NCBI GenBank assembly: GCA_008638375.1
Contig: CM018035.1
Location: forward strand, 8,211,577-8,275,576
Origin: Nyssa sinensis
Lineage: Eukaryota > Streptophyta > Magnoliopsida > Cornales > Nyssaceae
Direction: 5' to 3'
Length of the DNA stretch: 64,000 nucleotides
In this document: positions 11,927-24,600 of the stretch, one piece after another
Numbering within the stretch: position 1 is the first letter of the stretch
Layout of the letters: each line of letters starts with the position of its first letter
Notes under the pieces: model-generated
What the model was told of the DNA's origin: nothing
What the model saw: only the letters and a program-made list of their open reading frames with translations
Database searches by the model: none
Translations under genes and position numbers: made by a program

Positions 11927-12395
11927 TGTCATATTTTTCAACAAATAGTTTAATTAGGCCAACACTACTGTAATAAACTAAAATAATCAAATCTTTCAAT
12001 ATTCCAAAGAATCATCATACTCATAAAATGTTCCACTTGGTCTGCTTCTTGTCATGTCAAGTGAATCTAAGGTAAGAAAAGATCAGGTATTTATTAATAA
12101 TGTTAATATTTTTATGGGCTATTTGATGTGGAGCCCAAAATGGGTTTCACTCAATATTCTTTATGATAGAAGAAATTTTCAACATCAAGGCATTATAAAA
12201 TCAGAAGAAAAAATTACAACAAATGAGATGATAAACAAGGTCAATCAAAGCAAATGGGGTCATATAGAGACTCTAAGCTACAAAAAGTTGATAAAGAGAT
12301 AAGGTTTTCCGGTATGCAAAACCAAAGATGAGTTCAGAAAGGACAATGATATGTGTGTGTGCGTGTTTTCTAAGCCAAGAAGAATCTTATCAGAA

Positions 12396-12428
<33 letters not shown>

Positions 12429-13193
12429 CAATAATATACAACAAAATAAGTAAAAGGACTACTATATATACAAACTAGTCCATTAAAATAATCTTTCATT
12501 CTGATCATGACACGTGAGATCAATTATCTTCTCAAGAATGTGCTGTCAAATGATAATGAATACTGTATAGGGAATGCAGTTAAAGATGTTAGTTTATGAA
12601 TCATGTATTCAACCACTTGTTTTCCTTTCTTCTGTTTGAGAAAACACTTTTAATTAACAATTCTTGCAAGATGAACAATCAAACATCCACACAGTTTCAA
12701 ATAACATCAATTTGTTTCTAATGTTTTAAAACAGGAAAATTTTTTTGAAAATAGTAGTTAACTCAATGCAAAGATGATGAGATTATGAATGTAAGAGATT
12801 GCCTAGAATACTGAAGGGAGTAATACAATATCATTTGGATCATGATAAGAATATCAGTTACAGCTTCCAAGATCCTTATTATAATCAATTAAACAAAAGT
12901 ATTATGCTAGATTCACCCTATATAGCATATGTTAAAATCCAAAAATAGATGCTCAAACTTGTTTTGCCCTTCTCGGGTGCCCTTTTTATAGAAGTATATT
13001 TTACCGATCAGCAAAATAGATGCTCAAACTTTTAATAATGCATATCTACTAGGACAGGTGTCTCAAATCTATCCTTCCTCCCATCCTGCGTAAGTGGATA
13101 ATCACTAGGAAATATTTAATGTAAGTACAACAGGCTAACACTTTAAACTCTACAGCATTCCAGAAGCACTCACTCTGTTTCATTCATTTGATT

Positions 13194-13362
13194 CTGCATG
13201 TCCTCTAAAATTTCTAGTTCCTTGAAGATGATGAATCTAAGATAACAAAAAAGATTGCTTCTATCAATTTCCAAACTAACTCTGCATGTCCTCTAGAATT
13301 TCTAGTTCCTTGAAGATGATGGATCTAAGATAACAAAAATGATTGCTTTTATCAAATCCAAA
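13194..13362. repeat. two-copy tandem repeat, period 88 bp
   Basis: ctgcatgtcctctaaaattt at 13194 recurs with one change at 13282. Similarity continues for about 75 bp through ttccttgaagatgatg and ctaagataacaaaaa. The insert between the similar parts is short. Confidence 0.8.
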
Positions 13363-14094
13363 TCAACAATAAATGCTTACTTGTCTTCTCACTTAAATAT
13401 CATTTTCCCTTTTCTATTTCTACTTTTTTTAAAGCTTAAAGACCACTTTCATACAAAATTATGCTTTGGAACCAGCATCAATGCTATCATATCAAGATGG
13501 AGGTCACATATACGAGTGATGCTCATGATCCTAATAGCAAAAATTAAACAATTACTTACAAAGTGAGTTTGGGTTTGTATGATAAGCTTTCCAGCCACAC
13601 TGATGAATTATATGTAAAGGATCCAAAATCCAAAAGCTCATATAGGCAAGGAAGGAAATGAACAAAAGAATCTACCTGTTAGATGTCCGGTCCAAGAATA
13701 ATGGATTTGACCTGGTTGTATTGAAAATTTAATGGTGTCTCCATCAACCTATAAGTTGTTCTTCTCATTCAGAAAGAAAGAGAAGCTTCATTACTTTCTT
13801 TCAGGTATCACACCCAAATCTAGGAGAACACTTGACACACTCTCACGGAGATCTTGTAAAGATGGAATAAATGCATTAAGCACTGAAAGAAAGATAAGAA
13901 AAAGTAAAAAGAGGTAAACCATAACTAATATCCATTTCATGTGTGAAATGACAATAAAAAGAAAAAGAAAAAGAAGAAGATAGAAACTTTATAGCTAAAA
14001 CTATTCAACCCGAACCTAGTTCAAGGCAATTTTTCTTCAACAGTCGAGCAGGCTGAAATTTTCTTATTGATGAAGAATGAAATCAAATTAGAGA

Positions 14095-14850
14095 CGAATG
14101 GAAAAAACATGCAAGTTGGATTAACATAACCTATATATGACTTTATTAATTTTACTAACAAAAGTTTCTATGCATAGAGATTAGGCAACCAAACAAATAA
14201 ATAAACAAAAAACCCATACCTAAGTATTGACATAGATCATAACCTGACAGGATCATTACGTCACTGACTCGCTGCAAAAACCCTGCTATTGCATTCAACC
14301 TTATTGTTAGACAAATCAAGTTAAATGTTTTGTCAATGTTTTCTATCATCAAAACTTGCATGGTTCTGCTTCCTTCTTTTATAGTAGAGACAGTGTTTTG
14401 ATATGAAGAACCATCTTACACAATTTAAGAACTTCCAAAGGATAAGCCATATAATGAAAAACTGAAGATACCATCCGAAAGAGTAGAGGAACCAATCTAG
14501 AAGCTTAGCAATCTCAGAAAAACTTTTACCCAGTGGTGTAAAAGTTCAAGAAAAGCATCATCAGTGCCCAACTAGAGCAACACTATTAGGCCTTGATTGC
14601 TTTTTCTTGTTCTTCTAGAACTCATCTTTCTATTCTTATTAGATTTTAACAAACCCCTGTTATTATTAATTATAAGATATATAGCACTTCAATACTTTTT
14701 TTTATTTTTTATTTTCACATCCAAAATTGCCCTAAGCTCCTGATAAGATTTGAAATCAGGCACTTGCCTGCATCTCAACATTTGTTCTGATGGAGGAAGC
14801 ACACTCCTGAAATCACAAATATGAACACAGATGCAATTTTCCTTCATCAC
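14095..14850. repeat. diverged tandem copy (A) of the PPR gene 3' end and its flank
   Basis: This block parallels 14940-15680 at an offset of about 838-845 bp. Matching landmarks are the ctatatatga / ctatatataa block (about 14130 and 14975), the gagacagtgt block (about 14387 and 15219), and the ttcttgttcttc block (about 14604 and 15442). Identity by eye is only moderate, so the duplication is old. Confidence 0.75.
14592..14850 (-). pseudogene. EMB1006-like PPR gene, 3'-end fragment
   Basis: Within copy A the minus strand still encodes a decayed version of the last PPR repeat and tail of the neighbouring gene. RQVPDFKSYQELRAILDVKIKNKKK parallels GQVPDAKSYQKLKESLDVKAAIKNRKDK of the real gene. 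The frame is open only at 14689-14892 and then breaks. It has no upstream part and no start of its own. Confidence 0.75.
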
Positions 14851-14939
14851 TTGAGTTGGTTGGCATCTCAAAAACATATGCTCCCTTTTCACATTTCAAT
14901 AATATTCTCATTTTATATCACAAAAGATAAAGAAAAAAA

Positions 14940-15680
14940 AAGATGGAAAAAATATTGAAGCCAGATGATATTACCTATATATAACCTGTATAAATTTTTC
15001 TCAAAAGTTCTCTATACAGGAAGATCCAAAAACAAATAAAATCTACATATCAAACTATGGACAACAATCATTAGCTGAAAGCATCATAAGTCACCGCAAA
15101 ACAATTCCTCTACCACAGCTAACTAATTGTTAGGCAAAGCACAAAAAAAAAAAAGAAGATTTATGAAGGCTTCAATTGTCGGAACTTCAATATGGTTCTC
15201 CTTTCCTTTGTTTGTAGCTGAGACAGTGTCTTTATGAATACTCATATTGTAAATTGAAAACTTCTTGGCACAAGCCATCTAATAATTAATTTTATGAGAG
15301 AATCCAAAAATTATTAATTATTAGAAATATCATTTTATTATTTACCAAGTTACTATATGATCTTGATTACCAAAATATTTCCTCACAAGTACATAAATTT
15401 TATTATTAACTCAAGCAGATGTACGAGTTCTTGACTGGTTCTTCTTGTTCTTCCAGAATTCATCTTTCTTACATTTTCTTCTTAGTTTTCAACAAATCCA
15501 TGTTGCTATTAATTATACCAAGTATAGCACTTTTATCCTTTCTGTTCTTTATTGCAGCTTTCACATCCAAACTTTCCTTGAGCTTCTGATAAGATTTTGC
15601 ATCAGGCACTTGCCCAGTTTTCACCATCTGCTTATGATAAAAGAATGCCCTCTTGAAATCATGAACACGAACATAGGCAT
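14940..15680. repeat. tandem copy (B): 3' end and flank of the functional PPR gene
   Basis: This is the partner of 14095-14850. It includes the last part of the PPR coding exon and about 500 bp downstream of it. Confidence 0.7.
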
Positions 15681-18099
15681 ATATCATAGTGGAATAAGTG
15701 ATAGAATCAGGTTTTAGCTTGAGAGCTGCCATCTCTTTCAGCAGTTGCGGCAACTTTGAGTGTTGCCCTCCCCGTGCATATGCATTCATCAGCATATTAT
15801 ATGTCTTTACTGTTGGCTGCAAGCCTATCTTCCCAAATTCACAGATAACATCTCTTGCTTCAATGTAGTGACCTTGTTTGGCAAATCCATCTAGAAGAAT
15901 GTTGAATGTCACCTCTGTCCCTTCAATTTTATCATTGATCATCAATTTCCAAATCTTAATCAGTGTTCGGATGTTGCCAGCACTCCTGTACACATCAAGT
16001 AGAGTAGTATAAGTTTCTATAGACGGTTTTATTCCTTCCCCTTGCATGCTTTCAAATGCCATATAAGCTTTTTCATGCCGGCCACTGACTGAATATGCGT
16101 GAATCAGAGCTGTATAGGAATGAGAAGTTGGTTTTATACCAACTTTCTGGATCCTCAGGAATGCATCTGCAGCCATATCACTCATTTTCTTCTGCCTCCC
16201 ATATGCACTAATCAGAAATGTATATGACTTGACATTTGGCTCCAAGCCCACATCTTCCATCTCTAGTAGCAGTTTCTCAACAATTTCAGGTTGCATTCTT
16301 CTGCTGTATGCATCCATTAAAATGTTATAAGTTGCAGATGTAGGTGTAATCCCCTTTGCCTTCATCTCAGCAAAGATACCTTCTGCTTCTTCAGCCTGGT
16401 TGGATTTTATGTAGGCATCCATTAAAGTGTTATATATAATAGCATTGGAAGAGATGCCTTTCTTCTCCATTTCTGATTGGATGATAAGGGCCTCATTCTT
16501 AAGCCCCTCGTCACAAAATGATTTTATAAGAGCACCCACGACCTCCAAACTCCATTTGATACCTTTCCTATGCATTCTCTCAAAGAACTCCCAGGCATCC
16601 TTGGCATTGTTGCCATTTTTCCTCATGATTGTAATCATAATAGAACATGTTACATGGTCTGGTTGGATATTATCTGTTTCCATTGTCTCATACAATTTCC
16701 AAGCATCTTCATACCTAATCCAAGCAACTAACTATGCATTAGAATTTTAAGGTCTTGCAAAGCACAGAAGCCTACAAGCACTACCAAATCTTTACTAAGT
16801 CTTAGAGGGAAAGTGTGTGAAGTGACTGCTCACTTTGCTAGAATAAGAAAGATTTACTAATAAAAAAAAATGATAATTAAACATATACTAATAATTTTGG
16901 GTGAAATATTGCAACAACCTTGTTTGCAACTCAAGGATTAAGAAATAAACAAATGATATTTAAGGGAAACAGCATGTGGAATGTGAAATGTATGCCTTGT
17001 AGATAGTAGAACAATGCCATGACATGCTTTGATGCCAGTTTACAACATCTAATCAAATAACTAACCATATTAATCAGCCGTACTCAATTGACTTAACCCC
17101 AAAAATCATCTATTCATAGTTCTACATATTACTTTATGACAATGAAATTGACCCACAGATCTCAATTGCAAGAAGCGTAGTAAAAAGCCCATGAAACAAA
17201 AGCAACCTAAACTACAGCGTAGTGCCATAAAATCCATACCTCCTACAGCACAAAAGACCCCATATTGCATTATTGTAAACATGAACATCCCTGAATTGCT
17301 TCACATTCGGCATATTTTTGAACAAAACCATCAATTGATCGCCCATGCCAGCTCTCCCCAACAATGGAAACAAAACCGAATACGCCTTTGGGGTGACAAG
17401 CGACGGCTCCTGCAACCCCATCCATTCGAAAAAATACAAACAACCCAATATCAAACCCTCCTGACGCATCAAACCCAGCACCTCCATACACTCTCCCTCT
17501 CCAACCCTCCCTTCATAAGGACCCAAAAACTCCCCCATCGTCGAATTCTCCTGTAAATTCCTCGCGATTTGCAAAATTTCACCCACAATACCCACAACTA
17601 TTGGACTCGAATTCGAAAGCATGGAACCTCCTTGCTCTTTGTCGTCTATGAATCCATTTTCAATATCAAATTCAGTTGCTTCAATGGAATTGATATGTTC
17701 CACAGCAGCGAGATGCCAGGATACGCGTCGATTCTTTAGGAGAGAGAGTTTGCCTTCGCGGCCAGGGCCTGGGTCTTGATTGGAAGAGCGAAACTTGAAG
17801 AATCTGAGAATTGGGTCCCTTATTAGCTCCAAATCCTCTTCTTGTTGTTGTTGTTGTGGTGGTGAGTCTGCTTCTTCTTCTTCTTCCGGTTGGAGAGAAG
17901 GGAGGAAAATGGGAGTGGTTGAGGAGTGAGATGAGGAAGAATCAGGAGTAGTTGCATAGAGAGAGAGAAGTCTGAGGGCTTTGGTTCTTCCAATTCGAAA
18001 CAGTTGAGGCAATGAATAATGGTGAGAGCTACTTGGATAGTAACTGTAAACTGAGGGCAAAGAAGAAGGTGGAGGAAAGCAACGGCACTCGAGCGCCAT
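15469..18099 (-). CDS. EMB1006: chloroplast PPR protein, EMB1006 / At5g50280-like
   Basis: This is a P-type pentatricopeptide repeat protein. Members bind organelle RNA; the Arabidopsis counterpart is needed for embryo development and is predicted to be plastid-targeted. Exon 1 is 18099-17240 and exon 2 is 16714-15469. The intron (16715-17239) has an AG/GTATGG donor and a TTAG/G acceptor, and it joins CCRR to YEDAWKLYETM. The Met at 18099 opens a Ser-rich N-terminus like a transit peptide, followed by a Glu/Gln-rich stretch and the conserved SLLKNRRVSWHLA segment. Exon 2 holds about ten PPR units (for example IIYNTLMDAYIKSNQAEEAEGIF and TYNMLMNAYARGGQ). The product is 701 residues. A conserved tail (KKDEFWKNKK...) lies just past the stop in another frame, at 15411-15468. 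One extra A in the run at 15474-15477 explains this. Without it the protein would be about 720 residues, close to the family length. Confidence 0.9.
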
Positions 18100-18479
18100 G
18101 GACTTTGATTCAGCTTGTTTTCCACAGCTTGCCTCACCAAAATCTTCATAGAAGAGAAGAGGTATCCCAAAACGTTGTCGTCTATGCATCTGACAAGTGA
18201 TAAGGGGCCAAGATGAAGGTGTATCGGCCCAATTACAGCCCAAGACATCTTGTTTTTAATCAATGGTACATGGTTCCAGGCTACCAGCTAATAAATGGGC
18301 CGAAAGCTTCCTCCTCAAAATCCATCGCCAGATTGGGGCCCATAAAAAATGGATCGAAGCGACCACAGAAAATGGATCTAAATTGTAATCTTTGTCGGTC
18401 TGTGAATAAGACGATCATGTTCCAGTGAGAAAATCCACGCCCTATTTCATGAAAACCCAAACTCAATTCTATGGGCCAG

Positions 18480-18625
18480 TAGGTCGAGTTCGATTTGGAT
18501 TTGGTTTGATTAAAGTTTCACTTAAAATCTGTTTAGCAAGATAAATAATTCAAATTTAAACTTATTTTAAAATTTAATAATTTATTGAGTTTGATTTGCT
18601 AAGTCAAAAATAATCTGATATTTTT

Positions 18626-18669
<44 letters not shown>

Positions 18670-18800
18670 ACTACTCAACTTCTGTTAATTTGAAATTGAA
18701 TTGAAAAATTAATAAACTAAAATTAAACATAATTTTAAATTTATTTATTTTAATAAATTAAATTTGAACAGTTCACTATTCCACTCGATTCAACTTGACT
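18480..18800. repeat. AT-rich dispersed repeat, possible degenerate MITE
   Basis: Words such as ggtcgagttcgatttgg, aagtcaaaaataat and ttattttaataaattaaatttgaac recur in diverged form at about 30268-30560 and 37497-37805. This suggests a decayed dispersed family. Ends are unclear. Confidence 0.35.
18627..18669. repeat. TA microsatellite
   Basis: Nearly pure TA with one interrupting C. Similar TA runs occur at about 12398-12422, 23059-23078, 30858-30884, 32222-32245, 35429-35460, 36936-36963, 46972-46989 and 50964-50990. Confidence 0.9.
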
Positions 18801-19178
18801 TAACCTTGTTTGCTCATTTATGGCCCGAGACCTATGAAATTGTGGATAAAAGCCAGGACGTTAGCATTAATTATCAAACCTTACCAATTATTAATAATAC
18901 TACATTTGGCTTGAGAGATTACAGAGTGGCCATAGTTACTATGCATAAGCCACCTCTACATCTCTCGTGCAACTGCTTACTGAATACAAACTCAGACCCA
19001 TCCCACAACAAAAGGCAACCAGAAAGGCAACGACCAGCTTTTTCCAAGCCCATAATAATCAAAACAAACCACAATGAAAACATAACAGCTCCATGGATGC
19101 AACAAAACTAGCACGTCAACTGAACTATAACAGTAGACCCACCAAAAATGGCACCAGCCTCATCAGTTTATGCCTTTC

Positions 19179-21539
19179 TCAGTACCTGTAGTGAGCAGGC
19201 TTGTAAGGACCTTCAATAGGTACACTAATGTAAGCAGCCTGCTCAGGAGTAAGCTTGGTGAGTTTAGCTCCTAGCTTTCCAAGATGAAGAGCAGCCACTT
19301 TCTCATCCAGATGCTTGGGCAAAACATAGACCTTCTTCTCATACTTCCCGTTCGCCCTCTCCGTCCAAAGCTCAAGTTGAGCAATCACCTGGTTTGTGAA
19401 AAAACATGACATAACAAAGCTAGGATGCCCATTTCCACAACCCAAGTTCATCAACCTCCCCTCAGCAAGAATGATGATGCCAGTCTGGGATTCAGGGAAT
19501 ACCCAACGGTCAGTTTGGAGCTTGATATTTATGCGCTCGATACCTGGGTAAGTTTCCAGACCAAACATATCAATCTCATTCTCAAAATGGCCAATGTTAC
19601 AAACAATTGCATTGTTCTTCATCTTTCTCATGTGATGTACCATAATGACGTCTTTGTTCCCTGTGGTGGTCACAAAGATATCAGCTTGGGAGACAACATC
19701 TTCTAACGTGAGGACAGGAATTCCTTCCATTAGGGCTTGAAGAGCACAAATTGGATCGATTTCTGTCACAATTACACGGGCACCGGCCTGCCTGAGAGCG
19801 GCAGCACAGCCCTTGCCAACATCTCCATACCCACAGACAACAGCAACTTTACCAGCAATCATGACATCAGTGGCTCTCATGAGACCATCAGGGAGTGAGT
19901 ATCGGCATCCGTACAAATTATCAAACTGCATTGAAGATTATCAGAGAATGTTAGAAGTTGAAAGGAGGCCAGGATCAAGGTGTTCTTCATAGCTAAACAC
20001 AACTCTTTGTCTCTTTAACCATTGGATGTCTCAACCTTCTTTTTTTGTTATTTTTTTTGTCTCTTGGCTCTCGTTTATATTTTGTTTATTGGGACCAAAA
20101 ACTCAAAAAAAACACAATTTTTTATTTTTGTTTTGTTTTAAGTTCATAAGATAAATCTAACATAATTTAAATTTGGAAGCCAAAAAAGGATTACACTAAC
20201 AAGGACCAATAAATTTTTGTTAGAGATTGTGATTTATCAACTTTTGTTAGATATAATGATTCATATTCTTATAACATGTGAAACTAGTATATTTGTTTGA
20301 TGTGCGGAGTGATTTAGGATTAAGATTTTAACTAAGAGACAATATAAGTATATTGTAATTTTATTTTTATATAGTCATTTATGTGGACGTATGTATATTG
20401 TCGAAGTAAATTCTTTGTGTCGTTCAATCTCTAACACTTAGTTGCATAGATCGTTGATTCACAAGAACTTTGCGCTAACTACCACAGCTAAAACCCTACT
20501 TTGCTTTAACTTATTTTCCTCCATTTTCTCAACACTCAAACAGAGACAAACATACATTCACATTACTGACACTGATATGGAACCTAGAACAGTCAATCCT
20601 ACTATGCAAAACAACTGAGATCCTAGTTTCACTTTGACCAATACAACTGCAACAGGAAGCCACAGATCTAAACTCCAGAACCTACTTCACTACTATGTAA
20701 CTCATTTAAACCCAAATTGAGAGATCTTCATCGAACAAAACAGATAAACAGATCGGTTACAAAATTGTACAGAAATCTGAACTCAAACGCATAAACATGT
20801 CTAAATCCTGAAGTGAAGAGGCAATACCTTGCTCTTAGTGACCGAATCGTTAACATTGATAGCAGGAAACAACAGAGTGCCATTGGCCTGCATTCTGATA
20901 CAACCTCTTCACGCCTGTCATGGTCTCCTCTGAAACCCCAACCAATCTCTCCTTCATCTTGTGATACTTTTTCGGATCAACCTTCAATCCGTCCCTAATT
21001 ATCCTCAGCACAATCTGAAACTCCGCGTTATCTGTTGATGCCGGATCCGGAAGCTTCCCGGCCTTCTCGTACTCCTCTTCGGCCTTCACTCCCTCGTGAA
21101 TCAACAGCGTCGCATCGCCACCGTCATCCACAATTAGGTCAGGTCCCCCGCCGGGCCCCCAGTCGAGGGCCCTCTCGGTGCACCACCAGTACTCCTGGAG
21201 TGTCTCTCCCTTCCAGGCGAAGACGGAAGCGCTGTCACGAGCGATGGCGGCGGCGGCGTGGTCCTGGGTGGAGAAGATGTTGCACGAACACCATCTCACG
21301 GAGGCACCGAGGGAGGTGAGGGTCTCGATGAGGACGGCGGTCTGGATAGTCATGTGGAGCGAGCCGGTGATGCAAGCACCCTTGAGGGGTTGCGACGGGC
21401 CGCACTCGGCGCGGCACGCCATAAGACCGGGCATTTCAACCTCGGCGAGCTCGATTTCGAGGCGACCGAAGTCCGCTTGGGACATGTCCTTGATTTTGTA
21501 CTCGCGGCCCGACGAGGTCTTCTCTACCAGGAGAGCCAT
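19179..21539 (-). CDS. SAHH: adenosylhomocysteinase (SAHH), frame broken by one base
   Basis: The enzyme splits S-adenosylhomocysteine to adenosine and homocysteine, keeping methylation reactions running. It is a cytosolic NAD-bound tetramer. Exon 1 is 21539-20828 and exon 2 is 19925-19179. The 902-bp intron has an AAG/GTATTG donor and an ATGCAG acceptor. Exon 1 starts [19 protein letters not shown] and contains [33 protein letters not shown] and the plant-specific acidic insertion after [11 protein letters not shown]. Exon 2 holds the NAD-binding [13 protein letters not shown] and ends KPAHYRY. At 20893-20894 one extra base (CAGAATG for the expected CAGATG) shifts the frame 21 codons before the end of exon 1. 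Ignoring it gives 237 codons plus 248, exactly the 485 residues normal for plants. Several usually invariant residues also differ, for example Cys for Arg in [10 protein letters not shown] and GCGNGHPS for GCATGHPS, judged from memory of the family. Confidence 0.88.
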
Positions 21540-21650
21540 TGCTTGGTTGAAGGCTTGAAGCTTGGGTTCAGACTCTTCAGAGTGAGTGGAATTGACTTGA
21601 GAGGGAAGACTAAAGTGGAGAGGGTCTGGAAAAAAGGCGCAAGATAGGTG

Positions 21651-21657
21651 ATATATA
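21651..21657 (-). promoter_or_regulatory. probable TATA box of the SAHH gene
   Basis: TCTATATATCACC on the minus strand lies about 110 bp before the ATG at 21539. No independent evidence for the transcription start. Confidence 0.45.
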
Positions 21658-21659
21658 GA

Positions 21660-24600
21660 AGTTTGAATATTGCAAACAACGGTGTCGTATCGGTTTAGAT
21701 GGTGTCGTTTAAGAGTTTGCACTGGTGGGAATATTGATTTGAGTTTTTAATCTGGTAAATTCTGACCGTCCGATTATCAGGGCTAAATGTAAAAAATTCC
21801 ATTAGGCCTCGTCCGGACTAAGAGAGTTGGATTAGGATAACTCTTAGTCTGTCTTAAGTTTGATATTTTTTGATGTTGTATTTTTTTTATCGGTGAAACT
21901 TTCACTCTTTGTCGTCTATCTAGAGCTTAGAAAGAGAGATTAGAGGGCTACTGAATTGACTCCGGTACTAATCATTCTGATGATAAAGTCACTAAAAAAT
22001 AGAAGAAATATTGAGCTTGAAAGAAAATAATTAAATGTAATTGAAAAACGTACCTTAGGATTATATTTATAAACTGTTCGTCTTCCAAATTGGTTAGAAT
22101 TTAGAGTCGAAAAGTTTAGGATCCGAATATATCTGAAGATGCCAGTTTTCGTATTGAATTAAAAATAGGGATTGGAATATATCTCAGAATGGCAGCTTCC
22201 ATGTCACATTTTGTTTTCTTGTTCTGAGGTCGGTAGGGTAAGCAAGACGGTGATCATCTCAGTACCTCTTTAGACATACACTCCGAGCTTTGCTGTTCGG
22301 GGAGGGAAGGTTTGTGCCTTTTTGATCAAGGAGCGTCTGTCAAATCTGAATAGTTTTGTCACTTCCCGACTTATACATAAAGAGTTCAGACACGTGTTAA
22401 GTTTGGATTAGATTGTCACCTTTTAGTACATCATTTTCAATTAACTTGAATTATAATCTGAACACAAGGACAAGAATATAAAAATCAAAATTTAAAAGAA
22501 TTATTATAAAAATATTAAAAACTTCGAGAGACAATTCTTAATTTTTTAAAAATTTTTATATAAATTATGGATAAAAAATTGAATTTTTAAAAATTTGGAG
22601 GGACGACAGCTCCTAGGGATGTCAATTTTTGACACGGTAAGAAATTAATGAGTTTAGGGTCATAAACGAATTGACAAATATAACACAATTAATAAGCATG
22701 TCGTGTTTGAATTTTTGTATTGTCAACTCATTTAACACGACTTAACACATTTAATTATAAAAAAATAATATAAGTTAAGATAATTTGTCTAACGCCGATA
22801 GTTTACCAAAATCTTGGAGAATTTTTTAACTTATAAAAAAGTTTTTATTTTAATTTTTTTCATATCTTAAGTTACCAAACTTAAAAATTATTCATACATA
22901 TATAAAAATAAGTAATTCTTTATTTTAAAAAATGAAAATAAATGAATTAAACTTGTTCATACATATAATCTGATTAATAAATGAGTTAAATTTAAGTTTT
23001 AAAATTTAACATAATTAATTAATAATATTAAATTAAAATTAATACATCTTTTTAAATATATATATATATATATATATCTTATCACAATTTTAACACGATA
23101 TAATAATACAAATTAACACTCTAACAACCTCCTAGCTTCCCTCCGTGTCCGTCACTGATCTCACATACTATATCAAAAAAAGTGGTAATATATAATTATT
23201 TTATCAATTCCAACTTTTTATCTTGCGTTCCAAACTTGGCTTGGCTTATACGTAAGGGGTTATAAAAGTCAAGTCAGAAAAAAAAAAAGAAGAAGAAAAG
23301 AAATGTTTGTCTACCGACTCAGTTAATGGACTCAGTAAACAATCATATCAAAGAGTTACCTTCGTAGGAAAAGTAAAACCACGTTTAAGATTACTGCAAT
23401 ATCAAAGTTTAAGATTAAAAAATGGATCATCTGCTAATCACTGATGGTAAATTATTTGCAAACGAGCGGTGAAAATTGAAAAATTATTTAATGAGATCGT
23501 TGCTTGCGTTATGATCAGATGTGATATAACGTGATATATTGATTTGTCATAAATTATATATATATATGTATATATATTTAAGATAAATACTTTCATATGA
23601 ATTCAACAAAATAACAACAATTGACCCATTTATAAGATAATTAGACTTTATTTGTAATATTTTTGGGGAGTGAAGTTACTGTAAACTAAACTTGAATTTG
23701 TATAAAATATGACGTTTTAATTATTAGATAATTTAAATATTAAAGATAAATAATTTAAATGAATTAAAGCTCATTTTTCATTGAAAAAAGTAACCTAAAA
23801 TTACATTTATGTAAATACAGTTTTGTGAATTTTAACAGAACATAATTAATACAAAAATATTTTTAAAATTTTGACTAAATATATTTTTAGATATAATTTT
23901 TGTAAATGTAAATACAAAAATTGAAATTTATCAATTCCAAAGTCTAACTTCACAAAGAAGACCTTGTAAAGACTTAAAAAAAAAAAAATCTATTAATAGT
24001 GTCTTAGTTATTTTGTATTATCTAATTTATAAATTTCATTACTAAAATATTACTCAATTATTCAACAATACAAGAATTCTATTATTACAATTTTATTCAG
24101 CATATATATATATTTATTTTGAATTTTGTAATATGTATATTAAATTTAATAAAATTTACACTAATACTAAAAAATAAAAATAAAATCTCAATTAAAATTG
24201 TAGCCCTCAAAGTCTCTTAAGCCGACTAATTGACTAATAAATGAATCATCGACTAGTATAATTTTGCTCACACCATCCCATATCATGACTATGTGGAAAC
24301 ACCATATACATTCCTTTAATAAAATTCATCTGTCTTCGTATACAGTAATGCACTCTTTCAATGTTATTGTATTATTTTTAATATGATCTAATTTTTTTAA
24401 TGAGACACAATACATATATTAAAGTGTTATTGAAAAAATACATTGATATTAAAGTGCTATTGAAGAAACACATTGACATGTAACACGTAGACACACCTGA
24501 AAAATTACTCATTACTCCATATTTCCAAATTTCTTTATCATGAAAAAATTTTCTTCAGAAAGATGTTGATGTCATTTATCTCTTGACAATATACAAAGAT

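Larger units (their letters stand above)
9260..14090. other. gene-free AT-rich intergenic region
   Basis: No convincing coding sequence was seen. It contains two small tandem duplications (10123-10224 and 13194-13362) and TA runs near 11890-11930 and 12395-12425. Open frames at 11337-11573, 12054-12302, 13339-13566 and 13732-13917 have no recognisable motif. Confidence 0.55.
18100..19178. other. intergenic between the PPR and SAHH genes
   Basis: This holds the upstream region of the minus-strand PPR gene and the 3' side of the SAHH gene. It contains a long TA microsatellite and an AT-rich dispersed repeat (18480-18800). Small plus-strand frames here are not convincing. Confidence 0.5.

Noticed and set aside
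20813..21647. Plus-strand GC-rich frames of 60-129 codons over SAHH exon 1
   Set aside because: Shadows of the SAHH coding exon in other frames.
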